Assembly (NCBI GenBank): GCA_000320545.1
Contig: ADNK01000032.1
Location: 1 to 55,708 of the forward strand
Source: Bigelowiella natans CCMP2755
Taxonomy: Eukaryota; Cercozoa; Chlorarachniophyceae
Reading direction: 5' to 3'
DNA: 55,708 nt
Made by a program: the position numbers and the translations under genes. Under the pieces are notes generated by a model. It saw nothing but the letters and a program-made list of their open reading frames with translations, made no database searches and was not told the DNA's origin. Position 1 is the stretch's first letter. Each line of letters opens with the position of its first letter. Shown in pieces: positions 25,256-36,761 of this stretch.

Positions 25256-26483
25256 GCGTGTGTGTGTGTCTGTATGTGTATGTGAATGTGTAATGTCTGT
25301 CTGAAGGCTCGCATTTCTGCAATACACAGGTTGAGGAGGCTGTTTCCCCTATTCACCAAAGCTGAAAAGAACCAATTTTGCAACTTCACTCTGATCTCAG
25401 TGTCGAAATATTTCACTATGGCTTTCTACTATGGGCACGTCTCCGCCTGCATTTTTTTCGAGTGAGTGTTGTTTGATCAAATGGTTCGATGCGAAAGAAC
25501 AATTAGCTTAGAGGCATGAATCTTCCGGTAGAGTAAGCTGCCCAGATCCCATGTTGAGATTGTGGTTTACCTCCTATGCATCATCAGGCTCGCACGTATT
25601 GATGATTTTCGAAGTTCCACCTGGGTATCGATCTGCTCTCCTGGGCTCCAGAATAGGCCAGTAAGCGTCCAGTACTTGACCTCCATTTACTGGGCGTTTA
25701 CAACCCTAACTACCGTCGGTTACGGTGACATCTCGCCTCAAGCGGACTCAGAGAGAGTGTGGGGTACGATTTACATGGTCATCAATCTTGGGCTGAATGC
25801 TTACATTCTTGGTAATATGACTGCGTTGGCCTCGAAGCCTGACTCTGAGACGCACCAGTTCAGACAGCAGCTCGATGATGTCTCCGTCTTCATGAAGCAG
25901 AACAACATCCCCATCGCTCTGCGGGCACAGGTGATCCAGTTCATGCAATTGCAGTATAAGATGAAGACGACAAAGGGGAATGAGATGGTAAACAACCTCC
26001 CTTCTGCGATCAAGATGCCTATCAAAAAGCATCAGTACAAAGAGATCCTGGAGGGAATCGATATCTTCCGTGGCGTATCTAAGCCGTTTCTCGACATGTT
26101 AATGGCGAACGTGGAAGAGGAGATCTTCATGGAGGGCATGCACATTATTAACAACGGGGACCTTGGTTCCTCATTTTATATCATCACCGAAGGCGAGTGC
26201 GGTTTTATGGTTTCACCTTTGGCGCATGGCCAAGTTAAGATGGATATCGGAGAGGTGAATCTTTCTGTCTGAAACTTGCCTAATTGCCGCGACGTCGATT
26301 GTTAGTAATAACTTTCTTATCGTTCTTAAATAGACGAAATGTGCTACTATTGAGCCCGGCTCTCACTTCGGGGCTGAGGGATACTTCGCATCTTGCAACC
26401 AAGCGTTTTCGGTCAAGGAAAACCTTATCTCCTCAATACATAATATCCTGAATTTTATATCACCGGAAGCGTAGCTACAATGG

Positions 26484-26520
<37 letters not shown>

Positions 26521-28046
26521 TACACACACACACACACACGTGCAAAATTTGAAATTTACTAAATATCGATACTCTAATTTCACAGATTCGAGTGCAGCAG
26601 CTTTGTGTGGCGATAAAGATCGATCTAAAAGTGCGCCGCGAAATGGTCGCCCAGTACCCAAGGGACCTGCAAGTCGTCGTAATAAACATGAGACGGAGGC
26701 TGGAAATCATGATAGATATGATTTCTCAGGGACTAGAGCAGCAGGTTCTTTGATTTCCCCATGAGAGAAGAAATAGAACCAATCAACTTCCTAAGGGGGG
26801 TTGGTTTTGTCTCGAAATATGATGATGTATCGTATGTATACGATGTGATGAATAAGCCCTCCTATCTGTGTTCTCCCTCCCCCTCAATACAACAAACCAG
26901 GAAAAGAGAGAAAGGATGACAGGGGCCGGTCATGGCGTGGATGGCAACAACAACTTCCTGCCTGGTGGGGTGAATGAGAAGAAATCAGCTCTGAAGCTGA
27001 AGAGAATCGAGGACTATGATTACAAGCCAAGAAAATCAAGCAGTAAACTGATATTGATGAAATCACTCACTCTACTTTTTGCTCATACAAAGCAATGCCT
27101 ATCGCTGAGCATAAAGCAGCAGCAGCAGCAGCATTAGCTGTCACATTATACTGATATATCCTGGTGACTTTACTTATGACAGGGAGGGGTAGGTCAATGC
27201 GCACGTTGACGAATTTCACGATAATACACAACAGCACGCACTTCCTAAGGGCGGTGCATGAGGTGCGACAGCAGGTGAAGCTGTTCATGGAGCGTCACGA
27301 GCAAGACATCGCGGCAAACCTATGCCAGCTCGCATCCGTTGGGGATCATCAAAACCTCAGACAGATGCTCTACGGGCTGGATCTTTCCGGCGACACGGGA
27401 GACTACGATGGGCGGGTGCCATTGCACCTCGCATGCAGCCGCGGCCATCTAGAAGCTTGTAAGGTGCTACTCAAGTATAAGGCGGACCCCTCGCACACGG
27501 ACAACTTCGGAGTCACGCCGCTGCAGGAGTGCGTGAATGGCGGCCATGACGAAGTTATAGCGTTCATGGTTCGCAAAGACGCCAAGCTCAAACTCCTGGA
27601 TGAAGGAGCGAGGATGTGTCAGGTTGTATGATGATGAATTCTGCTCTCCTTACGGCCCAGAGCGCGATTGTATAATGTCTGCTATGTAATATGTTACAAC
27701 GCTATATCCTTTACCACATCTTGAAAAACCCTCTCAGGTGTGCAACGATGGAGATATCAAAGAGCTGTCTCGTCTGCTGAAAGCTAGAGTCGATCCGAAC
27801 GCTTGCGACTACGATACAAGGTATGAGTAGATTCATGTGATGCCAACACACACTTACACTTACACTTACACTGGTACACACATTTGTATTTATAAAAGAA
27901 ATATGATATAATTTAGAGTATATTCATGCATACTTAATTCCATCACATATAGTACCTGCAGAATCACTCGCACGTTCTCTCTACACGCTCTTCACACATC
28001 CACACACATTATTCACGCATACACATATGTGCACGTGTGCGTGTGC

Positions 28047-28088
<42 letters not shown>

Positions 28089-28358
28089 TGTGTGTGTGTG
28101 TGTGTGTGTGCCTATATTCCCTATCAAATAAAAAATAGAACGGAGATCAACACAAACATATAATCTATTTGCTGTTATTGATTGTATCTCACATATTTGT
28201 TGTTTTCTGCTCGTCCTCAGGACGGGGCTTCACTTGGCAGCATGCGGGGGCAACTTTGCCGTTTGTAAACTTCTGCTCAGGCATGGTGCCGACCCAACGC
28301 TTAAAGACCGATGGGGAATTACACCAATTGACGAGGTGGTGAACCAGCGTAACAATAG

Positions 28359-28399
<41 letters not shown>

Positions 28400-29388
28400 G
28401 GATTGTGTTCTACAGAGTCTTCTGAAGTTGATTCCTTTCAAAAAAGTAGTACAAATAGTTCGTTTTTCGAAAGAAGAGAGGCCTGCAGAACGAAGTCGGG
28501 CACTTTTTCCTTTATTATCTCGCATGGGCAACGCCCTACCCTAGAGAGAAGGAAATAGAGTCGAGGATAATCAACAGGGCTTCACCTAACTATTCTTGGC
28601 TCCCTCAGGCGAATCGAACAAACAATGATGCAATCGAAACATTGTGCAAGGAGCACAGTCAACGCATGGAGACAAAGAAGCAATTTCATGAGAGAGCACC
28701 TAGAAGTACAAGGACAGCTAGAAATAACTTAAGAACGCCTAGAAGTAGAAGTAGCTCAAGAACGTCCAGAAGTAGAAGTAGCTCAAGAACGTCCAGAAGT
28801 GGCGCACGAACGCCCAGAAGTGGCGCACGAACGCCCAGAGCTGCGATTCTCTACTCAAACAATCCCACAATGTCGGTCGCAAGTTTCAGAGACGCGCATC
28901 GTAAAGTAACTACGGAGAATGATGAGGGAAGAGGCGAGGCACAGCAGCGGCGGTCGCAGCCGTCCTCGAAGGATATCAAGACCACAAAGAAAGATGATGC
29001 ATCATCATTAAATTCCAACAAAACTGCTACAGTGAACAAAGTGGATGATCCTGCAACCAAAACGTCAATAAGGAGCAGCAAAAAGCCCGAAGCTGCTGAA
29101 TCAAGTGCTATTCCCTCCGCCAAGGAAAAACAAGTCGGAAGTAAGAAAGCAGGGAAAGTGAAGACGACAACAGTAGTAGGCGGGAAGATTCCGAGCCTTC
29201 CTGTCGAATCAGACGAGCCAGTCCCCAATCGCAATGGTTCGCAGAACATTGGTAGAAGCAGCAAAAGGAATAAGACATCGAAAGTTGTCCCTCTGAATGT
29301 TCCAGAAACGACGCAAGACGGATCCGCCTCGCCGATACCACTAGCAAGTCCAAACGATATCGAGATGAAGCGATTACTTTCGAAATGA
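24534..29388 (+). CDS. AKT/Shaker-like potassium channel with CNBD and ankyrin repeats (11 exons)
   Basis: Exons 24534-24855, 24977-25121, 25330-25461, 25588-26254, 26334-26411, 26586-26744, 26901-27042, 27183-27622, 27738-27820, 28221-28335 and 28609-29388 sum to 3063 nt (1020 residues) in one frame. Order of domains: a Ser-rich N-terminus; S1-S3; an Arg-rich S4 ([13 protein letters not shown]); the pore with filter TTVGYGD (Gly244-Gly246) indicating K+ selectivity; S6; a C-linker; a cyclic-nucleotide-binding-like fold ([10 protein letters not shown] to HFGAEGYF); at least three ankyrin repeats ([59 protein letters not shown]); and a long basic, Ser/Arg-rich tail ending LLSK. Plant AKT channels have the same order. 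The phosphate-binding cassette lacks the usual Glu and Arg, so cyclic nucleotide binding is doubtful. Voltage-gated K+ flux across a membrane is the expected role. Confidence 0.93.
25155..25265. repeat. (CA)n-(GA)n-(TA)n-(TG)n microsatellite cluster
   Basis: Four different dinucleotide runs follow one another within the intron 25122-25329 of the potassium-channel gene. Other runs in this gene lie at 26484-26540 (CA), 28053-28111 (TA then TG) and 28362-28394 (TA). Confidence 0.95.
28741..28836 (+). repeat. In-frame tandem repeats in the channel tail (2 x 27 bp, 2 x 21 bp)
   Basis: Identical 27-bp units occupy 28741-28767 and 28768-28794; identical 21-bp units follow at 28795-28815 and 28816-28836. 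All are multiples of three and encode Arg/Ser/Thr peptides of the type RSRSSSRTS and RSGARTP, adding basic SR-like modules to the cytosolic tail of the potassium channel. Confidence 0.92.
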
Positions 29389-30860
29389 AGTGATTACTTG
29401 CCAGCCAGCAGCGAAGACCTGATGGCAACGCCGAGTATATTAAGCGAATACTCTGCTTAGTATAGGAGATTATTTCTTTCCCAAATCTAAATGTACATTT
29501 GATTTTTAAAAAAAAATGAGCAAATGCGTATCGTTCCAACACAATTATTTCTACTCTGGCCAACCAATGAGCAGATTTAAGGCAATTTGTCAGCTTTCCG
29601 CGCCCATCAACATAGTTTCCCTTTAGTACCGTAACAACGTTCCCATTCACGAAGATATGAGCAGAAATGCGAACACTAGATCGTCCGTCCATTTCTCCTG
29701 AATTTAGATACTTCAATAGGACCTATATGTATACATGTTTGACATCTTAACAGAGACGGGACAAAACACATGTAAACATCACATCGTCCTTCAAGTTAAA
29801 ACATAATTTCTCCTATTTAAACTTGCCTGCCACATGTGCAGTCCACTGTGCACCAGACATCTAGAGTGCTACACTACAGCATGCGTTTCTGTGGCTAGGA
29901 ATGTCTAGACGTGTCTTTAGCACAGGGCCGATCGCATTGAAATGGTGCGTATGCGCTGGTAATTAGTGCCGCTTGCACGCAAGAGCACGTCGTGCACACT
30001 TGCCTTGCTTGCTTGTTCGGCGACGCGCGCTAGCGCCACGCTGAGAGATGGATGCAATGAATCAAATTGAATTTGTTCAATTGTCGATCATCCTCATGTG
30101 CTACATGCGCCACGTGGCTACGCGCACACTAGCTCCAACGGCTTGCTTGCAAGTGATGAAAAAGCGCATGATGTCGGCGCGTGCGCGGCAGCATGCTCTA
30201 GCTAGCTAGCTAGTAGTGCTGTGTGAACCACACCTGGCATTTGGTCATGACGCACGCGGTCGTCTCATGCATCATGCACACATGCGTGCGCGCACGATAT
30301 CGTATCGATGCTCATGCGAACATGATACAGGCGGCTAGCTAGTGAAAAGGTTGCGCACGCAAGAAAAAGTTCACGATAAATGCGTGGCGCTAGCTAGCTA
30401 GCATCGCAGTGTGTCAGTGTGTGGTCATGGTGCACTGCTTGGCACATCTAGACAGCACACATTCTAGCATTGTGGACACGCTAGCGCGTGATGCCTGGCA
30501 CGCGGAGCTAGTAGTGAGCGGGTCGCCAGCATGATAACACATTCAACCTGATGACTGAGCGGCCGCTGATGCAAGCTGGTCTTGCCGCCGCGTAGCTGTA
30601 GCTAGTGTCGTTGTCCGTCGCTAACTCTAGAACTGCTGCTGTGCATGCTCATTCCACAGTACTAGTGCATTCATAGCATCATTAGGCTGCAGCTGCGATT
30701 GTGCTAGCTGTAGCTACATGAGATAAGCTCTTCATTCTTTTGAGATTTCCATTTGTCGTGATCCGAACCTTTTCTATGTACTCATGTAAGGATGTACGCC
30801 AGCTTATTTCTCAGCAGTATCTGCACACCATGCAGTGCACTATTCCGATAGCGAGCAATT
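29389..30860. other. Spacer between convergent gene ends, CTAG/TGCACG-rich
   Basis: No convincing gene is seen. From about 29840 to 30730 the sequence is dense in TAGCTAG, GCATGC, GCGCAC and TCTAGA words. The stretch 30043-30095 is similar to 5483-5532. A minus-strand open frame near 29520-29716 has no family similarity that I can name. Confidence 0.45.
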
Positions 30861-31447
30861 CTAGTGATGAACCGAACGCGGATCATCATCTTTACGTGAT
30901 GAACTTCTAGCTTTTTTCCTTGCAGCCTTCTCTGCCGCCTTTTCTTTCTTTTTCTGCTTCTGTATGATGCAACAAGCATGTTCAGATCGTAGCAAACGGT
31001 TACACGAAATGATGATATCTGTCCGTTCATGAAGAAGTCTTTCTATGGCGTTCTGTGGTGTTACACCTTTCTTTTCCTCTTGGCTTGCTTCTGGGCCTCC
31101 TTCAACAGCTTCTCTCGGTCTTCAGCTGTCATCTTCTGATCGAGGACCATAAAGGCTTTACCAGACGCCTTCTGACGACTCTTCAGCTTTGAAATTGTAT
31201 GCGTAGGATCATCCACATTCCCTGTGGTGAGAAACACAAGAATAAGAATAAGAAGAAGAAGAACAAGAAGAAGAAGAAAGGCCATTTCGTCATGGTTAAC
31301 ATCCTAAGCAGGACTCATGAACAAACTGAGCAGATATTGCTATCGTTACCAATTTTCTTCCCCTTGAGCTCCTCAAGATACTTCTTCATCTTCTTCTCGC
31401 GCTTCAGTTTACCAGGAGCCTGGAGTTGTTGTTTGTCAGCGGCAAAT

Positions 31448-31489
<42 letters not shown>

Positions 31490-31516
31490 AGTGATCACAC
31501 AGAGTACTACAACTGA

Positions 31517-31564
<48 letters not shown>

Positions 31565-33591
31565 GAAAGTATCATCAACCTTTCCGTGGAACGCGTGAGA
31601 AAGTTTTCTGAATGCCTCCTTCTGGGACATGGGGCGGCCATATTCATCAGGATATTCCAGATTTAGGTTCGGAGCCGGATCAGCCTCCTTTTTCTTCTTC
31701 AACGCGTCCTCTAACAGCCCCCGCCGTTTGGCCAAGGACAACACGGCAGCAAGGCCACCAGAGGCCAACGGCTCGTCGTGGAGGAATTCCACATTATCAT
31801 CGTTGTTTTCATCGTTACCCGAAGCCTGGCCTTCTTCTTCGTCGTCTCCATCTTCGTCGTCTTCCTCTTCCATAGCTTTCACGTCGCCCCCGCCATCGAG
31901 CGCCATCGTGACGTCTTTCATCATCTCCTGGTTGTGGATGTCCATCTTGGAGGCCTTCTCCTTCTCCTTTGTCACCTATTAACCCGGAGAAGAAGAAGAT
32001 GATGAAGATCAATGAAAGAATGGGAAGAAGGAGAAGGAAAGAAGGTAATGAACCGATGTATTAGACATGCGCTGACGTACGGACAATATAATATTACTGC
32101 GGATGTAAACGTGTTGGTGTGTATATTAAGAGGGCGGGGAGGGTAAGTGGCGATGGACGAACGCAAAGGTAATCGATGGATCGTCGCGCACAAAACAATA
32201 TTTCAAGAGAATTAAATAAAACCACCTCTAGTCCGCGGCAAAATTCTGAAGTTGCCGATAAGATGATATTTTCTCCTTTTCTATAATTAAAGGGGGGGGG
32301 GGGGGGGGGGAGGACGTGTTAAGCACGTTTGCGTGGGAATTCTCCGAATTATGCTTAGCTACAGCTGCGTGCGGTGCAGCGTAACTTTCATCAGGGGAAA
32401 GGGGGGATAATGTAACACATGGCCTCCTCCTCCTCCCCCTCCTCCTCCTTGTCGTCGTCTTACTTTTCGTCCTCTGGTTTCACAATAGGCTCCTCCTTCG
32501 GAACGCTTAACACCGAGGCGGCCAGTTTTGCGGTCTTATCTTCCTTATCCTGTTGTAGAAGAACGAGTAGTAGACGAATCTCTCACGAACCAGCGGTGTG
32601 TGCGAGTGTGAGCGTGAGTGAGTGAGTGTGTGAGTGTGTGTAAGCTTTTTACATACTTGTGAATTTGAGGTAGGTTTAGTGCGAAGCAGTTTGATGATAG
32701 GATGGGAGATGTAATATCTATTCATATGATAAAATACCTTCGAACGAATCCTTTCCTTGCTCCCTTGCTCTCTCGCACGTTTAAGCGCAGATTGGAGCTG
32801 GATGTCAAATTTGTCCTCGTAGTCGAAATCGTCGTCATCGTCCTCGTCGTTGTTGCCTTTTTTTGGCAGCACAAATGACTTTGACTCCGCCTGTTGTTGT
32901 TGTTGTTTTCAAATGAGGCATGAAGAAGGCGTAAAGTGATAAACCATCATCATCATGTCTTCCGACGACGTACTACTCGTGGCCTCCTTACTTTGTTGAG
33001 CGCCTTCAAGTACCCCATGTCGGCCTCCTTCTTCTTCTTGGCTTTCTTTGCTGCAGTCTCTTTCTCCAGCTTGGTGTTTCCGGCGCTTCTTGAGCCGTGG
33101 TGTGCCTGCAAGAATGATGATAATGATGATGATCGTCTCCAAATAAATGCAATGAGCGATGCCGGCAAGGAAAAACAACACCACGAGACAGAAATATGAG
33201 TGACTGACCTAGGTATATTTAAAGATGAATATTATATGTTGCATTATGTTTATTTTTTAATTTATATGCAAAATAATCTAGTATTAGCAGTTCGCTTGAC
33301 CTGTCGTTCTTCATCGGTTGGTTCAGGTAGGAAGTCCAATGAGGTTGTCGTCTAGATGTGTGATTAGGAGGGGAGGGGGGTAGGAACAGGAATCCGTTGA
33401 ATATCGATGATGATGATGATGATATTGGATGATAATGGATGGATGATAAATATGTATCCTGCAGCAGTCGTAGTATATATTATAAATATATTGATTATCG
33501 TAAATGATAAGCAGGTTTTTCATGACAATGACTGGGTTATTCATCACAATGACTGGTGTTGTCCAATTTGCTCAATGGGTGATATGTATTC

Positions 33592-33627
<36 letters not shown>

Positions 33628-34281
33628 TGTGTATGTGGGCTTGCTTGCTTGCGCTAATTACCCTAATGGAGCGTTTCCCTCGTTTCTTCGATTTTTTCTT
33701 CCTCTTTTTCTTAAATTTTACAGTCTCTTCTGGCTTTTTGTAGTCAGAAACTGAAAATGATAGCAATAGTGTCAATACTCCTCGTTGGTTGTTCTACTGC
33801 AAATCCCAGAGGAGAGAGCACGCACATCCGCGACAAACAAACAAATACATATTATTATCGAAGAAGAAAGACGTGGAATAATCTTACTGATTTTTTCGCC
33901 AGTGTTGAGGGAATACAACGTCTTCCCTGCTGAAAAATTCGCTTTCTTTTTCTTTAGCTTCTCCCTGACACTGCAAAAAACAACACGAAGAACTGGTTAC
34001 GATTGCAGCCAAAATACAAAATAACATACAATATCTTATATGCGTATAACTTTCCGAATAAAAACTCCATATCAGTCGACACACGGGGATTCCTTATCAT
34101 TTTTATTCTCCTACTTCTTCTTTAATATGAACTGCAAGATGACAATGACGAAACGCGAACTCAAGAGGTACCGGGCCGCTCGCTGCTGTCTTTCTTCTTC
34201 ACTGTCAGGCTCTTCTTGGCCCAGACGCATACCTTGCTTTTGTTTCGGTTGATCCACATCCTAACAGCAAACGGCATTACC

Positions 34282-34316
<35 letters not shown>

Positions 34317-36047
34317 ATCTCTTTTGTGAACACCCATGTTATCCCCCACCCTGACAAAACGAACTGAACTCTCGAATATACGCTGCGCGACATATGTGGG
34401 TGTAACTAGGACTGCACTGGATATAACAACCACCTCATCGTATTGTGGCAGAATTCCTTGATCGTCCTTCTCACCGTAGACGTCATATTTTGGTTTTAGC
34501 AGCTGAGTAGGGAAGAGTAGTGTGTGTCATCATGATGAATTGATATTCAGAAGCTACTACCCAGTAATATATAAAGTAGTGATTCTGTTTCATTAGATGA
34601 GGAGATCATTGATCACGGAGGGACGGACCTTTTTCTTCGCCTCATTCAAGTTTTCATATTTCTCGTCGAGAGCCTGTTTTTATAATTGTGTTATCAGCGA
34701 TGTTTTAGCACGGAGAAATGGACGTCTTCAACAGGGGATACAGAGGGCAATCATCTTCGACAGACACGTTAACAAATTAAAACATATATCTTGAAATTGG
34801 GACCCGTAACATTCACCAAAAAAACTTAATCGGTGTTGTTATAACTTCAGTCCGAGTTTCTTCTTTTGTTCTTCAATTGTGCAATTTGTATTCGTTTTAC
34901 ACTGTACCATCTTGGCGTTTTGAAGAACATCCTCCTGCTCATTCAGTTCGACATCATCGAACCTCCCTGTGTCATAAAATAATGCAGCAATTCATTTAGA
35001 TATATAAGTGTGGCACATTAGCTCTAGTCTGTATCAAATCTGGAAAGAGATTGTATCCAAATTGACTTAAAATGCAATTATTATGTCTTCGAATCATCGT
35101 ATCATCGCACATACCACTCAGTATCGGCTCATCCTTTAACGTTAAAATAATCTCCGATCCTTCCTTAAAATCAGCTAAGTCGTGTTGCACCTATTTATAA
35201 TATGAATATTAGGGAGACTACTTGCATGCTCGGGAAAGAAAAAGTGCACCTTAATTCCCTTTAAATCTGCTGCGGAATAAGCAGCTTCCTCTTCATCCAA
35301 CTCGGCGTATTTATCTGCCATACTCTGAAAAAGAGTATAAGAAGTATGGAAATGAAAATTGCGTTTCCTGTGCAACATACGAATAGGCATCGCCTTCTAA
35401 TAACAATGAGTTATTACTTTCTGTTGCTCAATCTTTCGACTTCTTTTAATCCACTCGGCTGCGCTGCCACCAGTCACCTTTTAAAAAATAGCACGTCGTT
35501 CTACGTCGTCATAAACGCACTCAATATTAAGTCCTCACTTTGCCCAGCGTATCTCCGAGTGATTTTCCGGTGACCTTTTTCTTGTGCAACCTTTTCGCTC
35601 GCCTATATTTCCAATACATAGCGACAACAACTATTTTTGATAATGTTTTCTAGCGAGATAATACTAAAATCTGGATGTCTCACATTTTTTCAATCCGTTC
35701 TCGAGCTTCTTCATTCTCAGCTTCATCCGCAACTTTTTGTGCTGCCTTAACCCGAGCCCGCTGCTTCGCCTCCGCTCGCGCTGCTTTCTCTGCTTGTGAC
35801 ACGACTTTCAAAGGCTTCAAGCCCTAGAAATAGCATTTTTCTGGTCAGGAATATTTTCACAATGGTATTCTAGATATTCAGACGAACCAGCTTCTTTCTG
35901 AGTTCATTGGTGTCTCCCACGGACAAAGCTTCGACAGCCTTGTCGTCCGTAGTAGCGGAGTCCTGATTATCGCAGATTGTGATCTCTTACGGTTCCATTT
36001 CATTGCTATCTTTCAGGCAAGATTACCTTTCCTGCTCCTTTCCCCAT
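30861..36047 (-). CDS. SART1: SART1/Snu66-family U4/U6.U5 tri-snRNP splicing factor
   Basis: The start is the ATG at 36047 (MGKGAGK, exon 36047-36027). Exon 2 is 35962-35888 and exon 3 begins about 35826. Together they carry SVGDTNELRKKLGLKPL, a HIND-type motif that binds the ubiquitin-like protein Hub1 (family knowledge); an intron splits it between RKKL and GLKPL. Later exons encode ADLKGIKVQHDLADFKEGSE followed by ILTLKDEPILS (near 35310-35115), LDEKYENLNEAKKK (near 34670-34625), LLKPKYDVYGEKDDQGILPQ (near 34500-34440), long Lys/Glu stretches, KEAFRKLSHAFHGK (near 31630-31580), APGKLKREKKMKKYLEELKG (near 31420) and DPTHTISKLKSRQKASGKAF (near 31200). The last exon, 30959-30861, encodes a basic end, RSVHH. 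SART1 joins the tri-snRNP before spliceosome activation. More than 15 small exons are present; not all boundaries were fixed. Confidence 0.9.
31450..31561. repeat. (CAG)n and (GA)n runs in a SART1 intron
   Basis: A CAG/GCA run (31450-31486) and a GA run (31519-31561) lie between the exons encoding HAFHGK and APGKLKR on the minus strand, so they are intronic, not polyglutamine coding. Confidence 0.9.
33593..33630. repeat. (TG)n microsatellite; (ACG)n at 34283-34316
   Basis: Both runs are intronic within the SART1 gene on the minus strand. Confidence 0.9.
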
Positions 36048-36761
36048 TTTAAAATTTGAGGTGAGAGGAATATGTGCGCCCTTTCAGCGAGTTTAGAAAC
36101 AGGAAGAGATGTGTGCAAACAATGTCCGCGCGAGGAGCTATTCCTTGTCCCAGGGTGGCGGCGTTGTATTAGCAATGTCCGATGCAGATCCAAAACACTG
36201 CTGCGACATAAATATTATCCGAAAAGTTCCTCAAAATAGATCCATCCTCCTAATCTTCCGCATTTTCAACTGCATTCTTCGCAAGACCGACATTGATTTT
36301 ATTGGCGTCGAAGGGTAATGGTAATTCCTTGTAGATCTAAGGGAAAAATCTTCTACAATTCTTTTCTCGAGCATGTCGTCATGCATGTATTCAGGCGGAT
36401 GCTCTATGAAAATATCACTCATTATGTAATCCCATAAGTGAATTGTTGCAGATGTTGTTCGAATAGCTTGTGCTATTTTCCTTTTGTGCTGGATATATCT
36501 GATGGTGTTTAGCCCACTGTGACAACCGTTGGTTCGAGAGGAAATATCTAGGTACGAGGAAGGGTGGTGGGATTCGGGTAATGCGAAAATTATCACGATC
36601 GCACATTAATATCATGTCGTAGAATATAAACACCAGTGATTTCATAGATATGCTCGATTTCTTTGGTGCTATTTTTCCATCTTGAGTAAAAGTAACACAA
36701 CGAAAGCATCCGGACTTCTACTTCCTTGGGGCTGACGAATTGCTTTTGGAGGCAAGTGATA
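36048..36761. other. Divergent spacer between SART1 and the PPC-repeat gene
   Basis: This should hold both promoters. A 121-codon minus-strand open frame (36596-36231) fills much of it, with a plausible composition but no recognised family and no supporting splice or neighbour evidence, so I do not call it a gene. Confidence 0.4.

Noticed and set aside
29108-29716. 202-codon minus-strand open frame at the 3' end of the potassium-channel gene
   Set aside because: Mostly antisense to the firm last exon; the part outside it has no recognised motif.
31436-31500. Poly-Cys/poly-Ala or polyglutamine coding through the CAG run
   Set aside because: On the SART1 strand this run is inside an intron with clear flanking exons.
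36231-36596. 121-codon minus-strand open frame between SART1 and the PPC gene
   Set aside because: Plausible composition but no family, no splice evidence, and it lies where two promoters are expected.
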